From contig JBBRLG010000069.1 in NCBI GenBank assembly GCA_038231495.1, positions 1 through 19,175 on the forward strand: 19,175 bases of DNA, in the 5' to 3' direction. Every line of letters begins with the position of its first letter. Positions within the stretch are counted from its first letter, which is position 1. Source of the DNA: JBBRLG01 sp038231495 (lineage in GTDB: Bacteria > Planctomycetota > Planctomycetia > Gemmatales > Gemmataceae). This document shows, in pieces, positions 13,298-19,175 of this stretch. Position numbers and translations under genes: made by a program. The notes under the pieces were generated by a model, which saw only the letters and a program-made list of their open reading frames with translations, was not told the DNA's origin and searched no databases.

Positions 13298-14992
13298 ATG
13301 GACAAAGTCACCGCCGCCGCCGCGCCCGCCCCGACGCAGGCCGCCGCCAACCTGGCGCCGGACCTGACGGGGCGGACCCTCGGCGAATTCCACCTGCTGC
13401 GCAAGCTCGGCCAGGGCGGCATGGGCCACGTCTACCTCGCGGAACAACTCTCCCTCAAGCGCAAGGTCGCCCTCAAAATTCTTAGCGCCGACGTTGCCGA
13501 CAATCCCAGTGCGCTCCAGCGTTTCAAGGTCGAGGCCGAGGCCGTCGCCCGCGCCACGCACGCCAACATCGTTCAGGTCTACGTCATCGGCGAGGCGGAG
13601 GGGCAGCACTACATGGCCCTCGAATACGTCGAGGGTCGCAACCTCCGCGAATTCCTGGCCAAAAAAGGGCCGCCCGAACTCCTGGTCGCGCTCAGCATCA
13701 TTCGGCAGGTCGCCGCCGCGCTCCAGCGCGCCGGCGAATTGGGCATCATCCACCGCGACATCAAGCCGGAAAACATCCTTCTGACGCGCAAGGGCGAGGT
13801 CAAGGTGGCGGACTTCGGCCTGTCGCGCTCCCTGACCGGCGACCAGGTGCCGCTCAACATTACGCAGAGCGGCGTCGTCATGGGCACGCCCCTTTACATG
13901 AGTCCGGAGCAAGTCGAAGGCAAGGCCGTTGACGCCCGCACCGACATCTACTCGCTCGGCATAACCTGCTATCACATGATGGCCGGCCACCCGCCCTTCG
14001 CGGGCAACGGGGCGTTCGAGGTCGCGTTGAAGCACGTCCGCGAAGAACCGGTGCCGTTGAAATCAATCCGGCCCGACCTGCCGGAGTTCTTCTGTGCCGT
14101 CGTCCACAAAATGATGGCCAAGCAACCGGACAGCCGCTACCAGACGTGCCGGGAACTGCTCCGCGACATTGCCCAGGTGCGCGAGTCGCTGTCCGGATCG
14201 AGTGGCGCGCTGCCACGGCCCGACATCTCGGTCGAATTGGTCGCGGCGGACGCCGGAACCTTGCGCGAAGAAACGCGTGCCGTCCTGCCGCAGTCCGGTG
14301 CCGTTGGCGCGACGACTGGACTGGTTGCCCTACGGCGTCCGGCCTGGCGCTGGGTCGTCGCTGGCCTCTCCGTATTTTTCGCGCTGGGCGGCGGCCTCCT
14401 GGTTGCGGGCTGGCAACACGCCCGGGGGACGGTCGGCAGCGAGCCGCAGGGCCACGGGGCCGCGCCGGCAGACGCGCAGGAAGTCGATGCGATTTGCTAT
14501 TCCCAGTCGCCGCAGAAGCGCGAAAAAGTGTTGCGGGACGCGGTCGAGGAGTATTTGAATCCGGCAAGTGTGTCGAAAAATCCTGTCGTGGGACTGGGTT
14601 TGTGCCTGGACCTGGCCGTGTTCTATTTCGAGCAGGATCGGCTCGACGAGGCGGAGAAATTCTTTACGCGGCTGGACGGCGTTGCCGTGCGGCCTTATCC
14701 GACGCTCAGCCGTTTCGGGCGGGCGATCGTGCTGGCCTTGCGCAGCCAGGCGACGGAGTCGAACAAGGTTTTTCAGGACGTGTACACCAACACGCCGCTC
14801 AAGGATTTACCCTTGCGGCCGGGCGGCGCGGCCAAGCCGGCCAAGCAGGAGGTGGAATTTGCCATCTGGCAGAACCCGCCGTTCCGCTTTTGGGTCGCAC
14901 AAGCCCTCTATTACAACGAAAAGAACGGGCTAAGCCGGAAGGACATGCCGGAGCAGTTGCAAAGGTTCCGCGAGTCGTTGCCGAGGCTGTGA
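13298..14992 (+). CDS. Hanks-type serine/threonine protein kinase with one transmembrane segment
   Basis: This 564-residue protein has a cytoplasmic N-terminal kinase domain at about 31-295: glycine loop LGQGGMGHVYLA (37-48), catalytic Lys K60 in VALKIL, HRDIKPEN (152-159, D154 catalytic), DFGLS (172-176), GTPLYMSPEQ (196-205) and DARTDIYSLG (212-221). All catalytic residues are present, so it should transfer phosphate from ATP to Ser/Thr. A linker (296-348) leads to one membrane helix (about 350-371, WRWVVAGLSVFFALGGGLLVAG). The outer part (372-564) has helical, TPR-like features (LCLDLAVFYFEQDRLDEAEKF) and may sense envelope signals. The ATG at 13298 has only a weak ribosome binding site, right after a hairpin. 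It follows the WD40 gene on the same strand and faces the ABC permease gene with a 33-bp gap. Confidence 0.93.
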   Translation: MDKVTAAAAPAPTQAAANLAPDLTGRTLGEFHLLRKLGQGGMGHVYLAEQLSLKRKVALKILSADVADNPSALQRFKVEAEAVARATHANIVQVYVIGEAEGQHYMALEYVEGRNLREFLAKKGPPELLVALSIIRQVAAALQRAGELGIIHRDIKPENILLTRKGEVKVADFGLSRSLTGDQVPLNITQSGVVMGTPLYMSPEQVEGKAVDARTDIYSLGITCYHMMAGHPPFAGNGAFEVALKHVREEPVPLKSIRPDLPEFFCAVVHKMMAKQPDSRYQTCRELLRDIAQVRESLSGSSGALPRPDISVELVAADAGTLREETRAVLPQSGAVGATTGLVALRRPAWRWVVAGLSVFFALGGGLLVAGWQHARGTVGSEPQGHGAAPADAQEVDAICYSQSPQKREKVLRDAVEEYLNPASVSKNPVVGLGLCLDLAVFYFEQDRLDEAEKFFTRLDGVAVRPYPTLSRFGRAIVLALRSQATESNKVFQDVYTNTPLKDLPLRPGGAAKPAKQEVEFAIWQNPPFRFWVAQALYYNEKNGLSRKDMPEQLQRFRESLPRL

Positions 14993-15010
14993 TCGCGCAC
15001 CTCGGCGAAA

Positions 15011-15024
15011 GGCAAGCGATTGCC
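15011..15024. terminator. Small hairpin with GNRA-type loop between convergent genes
   Basis: GGCAA and TTGCC pair around the tetraloop GCGA on the plus strand, inside the 33-bp gap between the kinase and permease stops. The stem is only 5 bp and no U-tract follows, so it is at best a weak or accessory terminator. Confidence 0.25.
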
Positions 15025-15025
15025 G

Positions 15026-15991
15026 CTAACGCCGTAGCGCGCCCCGCCGTTTGATCAATTCGTCGGCAATCGTGCCGACTAACAGGAACGCACCGATCAC
15101 GCTGTACTCCACCTCGCCGGAGATTTCCCAAAAGCTGCAAATCTGCCGTAAGAGCGGCAGGATCGCCGCACCCAGGAACATGCCCGGCAGCGTGCCCTCC
15201 CCGCCCCGCAAACTACAGCCGCCCAACACCGCCCCCGTGATCGCGTACAACTCAAGCCACGAACCCGCGCTGACCGGGCTGACCGTGCTGTTGTCGAGTG
15301 TAAATAGCACGCTGGCAAAGCCCGCCAGGGTCGAGCAAATCACGTAGGCCAGAATCTTGTAAGTGTCCGTGGCGATGCCGGCGTACCGGGCGGCTTCCTC
15401 GTTCGCGCCGATGGCGTACAGGTAGCGGCCCCACTTCGTTCCGTGCAGGAACAGGCCGAGGAGGACCGAAACCACGATCAGGGCAATCAACTGGTTCTTG
15501 ACGCCGAACACGTCGCCCTTGACCAGCAACTCTTGAAACGCCTTGACCTGCCGAACGTATGCCTCGTCCGTCCGTCCGAAGATGCCGATGCTATCGCCCG
15601 CCGTCAGCCAGCGCGCAAGGCCGCGGTAGATGAACAGACCGCAGAGTGTCACGAGAAACGGTTGCAGTCGGAGCTTCGTAACCAGCAAGCCGTGAAACAC
15701 GCCGATCGCCGAACTGCCAAGCACCACAAGCACGGCTGCCACGAACGGCGTGTAGCCGTGCCGCAGCAAGAGCGAGAAACTGACTGCCCCCAGGCCGACC
15801 ACCGAACCGATCGACAGGTCGATGCCGCCCGAAATAATGAGGATGCCGACGCCGACCGTGACGATGCCGTAGTAGCCGAGCCAATTCGCGATGTCCTGGT
15901 GCGCCCCCACGGACCGGGCGCTCTCGCCGGACGTGACGAAGACGACATAAAGGACAACGACCATCAGCAACACGCCCAGCAAACGAATCAT
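15026..15991 (-). CDS. Sugar ABC transporter permease, RbsC family
   Basis: This is a 321-residue inner-membrane permease of the ribose/xylose/galactose (CUT2) type. It has about 8-10 hydrophobic helices. Family landmarks are LIISGGIDLSIGSVVGLGAV (51-70), the LQPFLVTLCGLFIYRGLARWLTAG region (109-132), the EAARYAGI cytoplasmic loop (199-206) that contacts the ATPase, and the GAVLGGCSLRGGEGTLPG segment (253-270). The ATG overlaps the stop of the ATPase gene as ATGA, and a GGGGAG site lies within the end of that gene, so the two are translationally coupled. It would form the channel for the sugar delivered by the binding protein encoded at 17620-18711. The exact sugar cannot be read from the sequence, so no specific gene symbol is assigned. 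Confidence 0.92.
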   Translation of the reverse strand: MIRLLGVLLMVVVLYVVFVTSGESARSVGAHQDIANWLGYYGIVTVGVGILIISGGIDLSIGSVVGLGAVSFSLLLRHGYTPFVAAVLVVLGSSAIGVFHGLLVTKLRLQPFLVTLCGLFIYRGLARWLTAGDSIGIFGRTDEAYVRQVKAFQELLVKGDVFGVKNQLIALIVVSVLLGLFLHGTKWGRYLYAIGANEEAARYAGIATDTYKILAYVICSTLAGFASVLFTLDNSTVSPVSAGSWLELYAITGAVLGGCSLRGGEGTLPGMFLGAAILPLLRQICSFWEISGEVEYSVIGAFLLVGTIADELIKRRGALRR

Positions 15992-17556
15992 GCCGGCTCA
16001 CTCCCCGGGGTTGGTTGAACGCCTGAATTGGAAGTCCGGGCCGCGCGCGGGCGACCGCCGGTGGCCAGTTGCATCACGGCCTCTTCGCCGAGTTCGGCGC
16101 GGGACAGCTCCCCCGCCAGGTGCCCCTCGTGCAGCACCAGCACGCGGTCGCTCATGCCCAGGACTTCTTCCAAATCGCTGGAAATCATCAGAATGGCGAC
16201 GCCCTCGCCGGCAAGTTGGTCCATCAGGGCGTAAATCTCGCTGCGCGCCCCCACGTCCACGCCGCGCGTCGGTTCGTCGAAGATCACGACGCGCGGCTTC
16301 CGGGCCAGCCATTTACCGAGGACGACCTTTTGCTGGTTGCCGCCGGAAAGGAGGCCCGCCGCCTGGCCAGGCCCCGACGCTCGGACCCGCAACCGTTGCA
16401 TCATGTCGCCCGCCAGCGCCCGTTCGCGGCCCCGCCAAATCCAGCCGAAAGACGTCAGGCGGTCGAAATTGGGCAGGGCCAAGTTGCGGCGAATGCTTTC
16501 GGTCAGCACTAAGCCGTGATGGCGGCGGTCCTCCGGCACGAGGAGCAACCCCGCCCGCACGGCCTGGCGCGGGTGCCGGATGACAACAGGGCTGCCGTCG
16601 ATGAACACTGCGCCCGCCTTGACGCGGCGGATGCCGAACAAGGCTTCGGCCAGTTCGGTGCGTCCGGCCCCGACCAGGCCCGCCATGCCAACGACCTCGC
16701 CGCCGTGCAGGCGAAACGACAGCGGTTGCGAGGAGCCGCCCTGGTAAGTCAACCCGCGCACGTCGAGCCGGACCCTGGCGTCGGCCGCCAGGGAATGGCG
16801 GCGCGGGTAGAGTTGTTGCAAATCGCGGCCGACCATGAGGCGGACCATGGCGTCGTGCGCGATTTCGGCTTTCGCCAACATGCCGGCGTTCTTGCCGTCG
16901 CGGAAAACCACCACGCGGTCGGCGACGCGACGCACTTCGGCCAGGCGGTGCGAGATGTACACGACGCTGACGCCGTGACGTTTCAGGTCGTCAATGACTT
17001 CGTACAGGCGATCCGTTTCCGCCTGCGTCAAGCTGGAAGTCGGCTCGTCCATGATGATGAGCCGCGCGTCGAGCGACAGGGCGCGGGCGATCTCGACGAG
17101 TTGACGCTGTCCGGGTGGCAGGTCGCCGACCGTATGCGCCGGCGACACGGCGAGGCCGACGCGGCGCAACAACGCCTGCGCGTCGGCGTTCATGCTGCCG
17201 CGCGCGAGCCAGCCCAGCGGGCCGCCGATCACCTTTTCGCGGCCCAGGAACAGGTTCGAGGCGACGCTCAGGTTTTCGGCAAGGTTCAGTTCCTGGTGGA
17301 TCAGGACGATGCCGCGGCGCATGGCCTCCGCGACGCCGGCAAAGGGGACGTCCTTGCCATTCAGGCGCAGGGTCCCGGCTTCAGGGCGGTGGATGCCGGC
17401 GACGACTTTCATCAACGTGGACTTGCCGGCGCCGTTCTCGCCGACCAGGGCGAGGACTTCACCGGGGTACACGGCCAACGAAACGCCGTCGAGCGCCTGG
17501 ACGCCGGGAAATTGCTTGCGAACGTGGCTAACTTCAAGGAGAGGGGGAGCGTTCAC
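15988..17556 (-). CDS. Sugar ABC transporter ATP-binding protein, RbsA/MglA type
   Basis: This 522-residue protein holds two fused ABC domains, as usual for CUT2 sugar importers. Domain 1: Walker A GENGAGKST (39-47), signature LPPGQRQ (146-152, where relatives have LSIGxQQ), Walker B LIIMDEP (166-172) and switch His H203. Domain 2: degenerate Walker A GLVGAGRTE (293-301), normal for this family, then LSGGNQQ (403-409) and VVIFDEP (423-429). It powers sugar import through the permease encoded next. The start is a GTG (17554-17556) without a visible Shine-Dalgarno, only 20 bp after a perfect palindrome in the 63-bp gap behind the binding-protein gene, so its translation may be low relative to its neighbour. 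The last 20 or so residues (PRAARTSNSGVQPTPGSEP) are a non-conserved tail. Confidence 0.93.
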   Translation of the reverse strand: MNAPPLLEVSHVRKQFPGVQALDGVSLAVYPGEVLALVGENGAGKSTLMKVVAGIHRPEAGTLRLNGKDVPFAGVAEAMRRGIVLIHQELNLAENLSVASNLFLGREKVIGGPLGWLARGSMNADAQALLRRVGLAVSPAHTVGDLPPGQRQLVEIARALSLDARLIIMDEPTSSLTQAETDRLYEVIDDLKRHGVSVVYISHRLAEVRRVADRVVVFRDGKNAGMLAKAEIAHDAMVRLMVGRDLQQLYPRRHSLAADARVRLDVRGLTYQGGSSQPLSFRLHGGEVVGMAGLVGAGRTELAEALFGIRRVKAGAVFIDGSPVVIRHPRQAVRAGLLLVPEDRRHHGLVLTESIRRNLALPNFDRLTSFGWIWRGRERALAGDMMQRLRVRASGPGQAAGLLSGGNQQKVVLGKWLARKPRVVIFDEPTRGVDVGARSEIYALMDQLAGEGVAILMISSDLEEVLGMSDRVLVLHEGHLAGELSRAELGEEAVMQLATGGRPRAARTSNSGVQPTPGSEPA

Positions 17557-17576
17557 GAAGGGAGGTTCCAGGGTTC

Positions 17577-17610
17577 GCCGCTTGCGGCTGAGCGCTCAGC
17601 CGCAAGCGGC
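17577..17610. repeat. Perfect 34-bp palindrome inside the sugar transporter operon
   Basis: GCCGCTTGCGGCTGAGC is followed directly by its inverse GCTCAGCCGCAAGCGGC. The core GCCGCAAGCGGC is shared with the hairpins at 4357 and 5323. It lies 9 bp beyond the stop of the binding-protein gene and 20 bp before the ATPase start, a position where a stable stem could protect the 3' end of the upstream message or reduce downstream expression. Confidence 0.9.
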
Positions 17611-17619
17611 AATGCAGGG

Positions 17620-18711
17620 TTACTTCTTGATGAGTTTCTCCTCCCGATCCGCCTTCCAGAACTCCGCCGTTTTTCCGTCGGTTGTCAGCTTCGGCAGGTC
17701 CTTGGTTTCCTTGGTCGAGCTGGCCTTGCCGTCCTTGGTAACCACAAAGTGGGGCACATATAACCGACCGTTGGCCGGGATCGCACTGTTGTCGCCGCGG
17801 GCCGCCGCCGCCATCAACTTCACCGACTGGTAGCCGAACTCGAAGGGTTGCTGCACCACGGTGCCGACAATGTGGCCGTCGCGGATGCCGTCGAGAGTTT
17901 CGGGTGCCTCGTCGAACGCCACGATCTGCACCTTGCCGAGGACGCCCTTGTCCTTCACCGCATCCAGGATCGCCGGGGGGTTGTAGGCCCACAACCCGAT
18001 GAAGCAGACGCGCTTGCCGTTTTCGAGTTCGCTTTTCAATTTGGTGATGGCGTTGAGTGCGTTGGCCTTGCCCTTTTGCGCGCCTTCGGGCTGGTCGGTG
18101 TAAACGTCGGCGTGGAGGTGGTATTTGCCGTAAGTCGGCCCCTTGGCATCTTTCACGCCGGCCAGTTCGTCGAGGACTCCCTGCTTGCGCTGTTGGGCGT
18201 TCAGCCCGGCAAGGTCGCCGACGAAAATGGCGATCTCGCCGCCCTCGGGCAGCGCCTCCTCGACCAGGTGGCCCGCCGCCCGGCCGGCGTCGTAGTTGTT
18301 GGTGCCGATGTAGCAAATGCGGTCCGTCTTGCGCGCCGGATCGTCCTGGAGCGTGTCGTTGTCCTGGGTGAACAGTTTCACCTTTTTGCATACGTCGTTC
18401 AAATACGGTGCCTGGTTCACCGGGTCGATGACGCTGACGGAGACGGCCTTGATGTTCTGGTTGAGGAGGCTGTCGATGATTTTCTTTTGATCCGACGCAT
18501 CGCCCTGCGGCTTTCTTACGACGCAGTCCACGTCAAATTCCTTCGCCCCCTTCTCGGTGCCGCGCTCGGCGATGGTCCAAAACGGATCGGGGTTGTTGGT
18601 GACGAAGGCGACCTTGATGCGGCCGCCGGTATTTTGTTGCTGCGGACAGCCGAACACAAAAGGCAGCGCCAACGCGGCGGCGAGGATGCCCACGACGCGG
18701 AGAGATTTCAT
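17620..18711 (-). CDS. Sugar ABC transporter substrate-binding lipoprotein, RbsB type
   Basis: The 363-residue protein starts with a lipoprotein signal peptide (MKSLRVVGILAAALALPFVFG then C22), a loose but acceptable lipobox, so it is probably anchored by lipid at C22. The mature part is a periplasmic-binding-protein type 1 fold: VAFVTNNPDPFWTIAERG (34-51), ADVYTDQ, GLWAYNPPAILDAVKDKG, and VQIVAFDEAPETLDGIRDG then IVGTVVQQPFEFGYQ, the hinge and ligand region of ribose-family receptors. It captures the sugar and hands it to the permease. It is the first gene of the three-gene minus-strand operon, the usual place for the receptor, which needs the highest expression. No strong Shine-Dalgarno is visible. 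No sugar kinase or transcription factor is adjacent in view, so the sugar is undetermined. Confidence 0.93.
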   Translation of the reverse strand: MKSLRVVGILAAALALPFVFGCPQQQNTGGRIKVAFVTNNPDPFWTIAERGTEKGAKEFDVDCVVRKPQGDASDQKKIIDSLLNQNIKAVSVSVIDPVNQAPYLNDVCKKVKLFTQDNDTLQDDPARKTDRICYIGTNNYDAGRAAGHLVEEALPEGGEIAIFVGDLAGLNAQQRKQGVLDELAGVKDAKGPTYGKYHLHADVYTDQPEGAQKGKANALNAITKLKSELENGKRVCFIGLWAYNPPAILDAVKDKGVLGKVQIVAFDEAPETLDGIRDGHIVGTVVQQPFEFGYQSVKLMAAAARGDNSAIPANGRLYVPHFVVTKDGKASSTKETKDLPKLTTDGKTAEFWKADREEKLIKK

Positions 18712-19175
18712 GGTGCGACTCGTTTCCCAGCGGCGACAACACGGTGCGGAAAAGCTGCGCCCGGCAGCGGTACAGTCAACCTTGAAGATACTCGGAAGTA
18801 AAGGCGGGGCAAGGGAAAAGTAGAAGGATGAGGGATGAAGGATGAATCAAAAACAAGAGCACTGCCTGCCTTTGATTCATCGTAACCGTTCACCGCGTTG
18901 TTGAAAACCAGCCAACTGTAGACCTGGCGCGCTATCCTTTCCGCGACGATCCATTCGTTTCGCGTGGCTTGAGAGCAAAGGAAACGAACTTTACTTCCGC
19001 AAGTGCTTATCGGGTATTCTCTTGGGGAAGTTCGTTTCCCGACCCCCTGACACACCCCCTGGATCCTCTCCTGCCGTTGCTGTCCAATCATGTCCACTGC
19101 CCGCACCCGGTGAACAGTTACGATTCATCCTTCATCCCTCATCCCTCATCCTTTCCCCTGAATCATTTCCCTTGA
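18712..19175. other. 464-bp non-coding end region upstream of the sugar transporter operon
   Basis: No gene is supported here. On the minus strand it holds the leader of the binding-protein gene; a TTGACT at 18770-18775 (minus reading) could be a -35 box but has no clear -10 partner. Bases 18826-19144 are a set of nested inverted repeats. Short plus-strand frames here have no start-site or family support. Confidence 0.5.
18826..19144. repeat. Nested inverted repeats spanning about 320 bp
   Basis: The outer arms at 18826-18848 and 19122-19144 are a perfect 23-bp inverted pair made of GGATGA-type words; the right arm then carries an extra CTCATCC. A second pair, CGTAACCGTTCACCG (18881-18895) with 19108-19122, has one mismatch. 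A third, GGAAACGAACTT (18980-18991) with AAGTTCGTTTCC (19028-19039), is perfect. A small hairpin, GATGAATCAAA/TTTGATTCATC, lies at 18841-18881. No target duplication was found at the edges. Confidence 0.75.

Noticed and set aside
16516..17763. Long plus-strand frame of 415 codons opposite the ABC ATPase gene
   Set aside because: The minus strand has all ABC motifs; the antisense frame has no domain.
1..19175. A UGA=Trp genetic code for the whole organism
   Set aside because: UGA closes several intact genes here (flavoprotein, GyrI-like protein, kinase, ABC ATPase) at their normal family ends.

Overview
The window is high-GC bacterial DNA, most likely from a planctomycete of the family Gemmataceae. 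This is inferred from several things: a secreted DUF4139 protein, a Hanks-type Ser/Thr kinase with one membrane anchor next to a giant WD40 protein, several secreted proteins of no known family, weak or absent Shine-Dalgarno sites on many genes, and many intergenic palindromes and dispersed repeats. No rRNA, tRNA, CRISPR array or phage module was seen.

Layout. Bases 1-1923 (minus) hold the N-terminal 641 residues of a DUF4139 protein that runs off the window. Divergent from it are an SDR oxidoreductase and a HI0933/YhiN-type flavoprotein (2163-4268, plus). Next come two tandem paralogous secreted proteins (4462-6262, plus), each preceded by a GTAGCCGCAAGCGGC-type hairpin. A 42-bp-arm hairpin separates them from a convergent exported, possibly beta-barrel protein (6419-7318, minus). 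Bases 7319-9834 are an accessory stretch: a 42-bp tandem repeat, a small membrane-anchored protein with a BamE-like motif, a dispersed repeat that ends in the ribosome binding site of a GyrI-like protein, and a decayed retropepsin-like gene. thiL (9834-10769, minus) follows, with a 199-bp MITE-like element sitting just upstream of its ribosome binding site. On the plus strand are a WD40 gene split by an in-frame TGA (11279-13177) and a membrane Ser/Thr kinase (13298-14992). The right third is a sugar ABC transporter operon on the minus strand, binding protein - ATPase - permease (18711 down to 15026). The window ends in nested inverted repeats.

How the genes relate. The transporter genes form one uptake system: lipoprotein receptor, double-ATPase subunit and permease, with no sugar kinase or regulator in view. 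The WD40 protein and the kinase are a plausible signalling or scaffold pair. The tandem secreted paralogs probably share one envelope function. thiL is a lone housekeeping gene.

Most notable points: (1) two separate genes, WD40 and retropepsin-like, each carry an in-frame TGA where one base change from TGG would restore a plausible reading, while TGA is also the normal stop of intact neighbours; (2) a MITE-like element with perfect 13-bp terminal inverted repeats and an 8-bp target duplication, 15 bp from the thiL start codon; (3) a ribosome binding site apparently supplied by a dispersed repeat; (4) a palindrome family placed at gene leaders and inside the transporter operon. I did not find a clearly new multi-gene defence or biosynthetic system. 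The least explained protein-coding unit is the tandem secreted pair.
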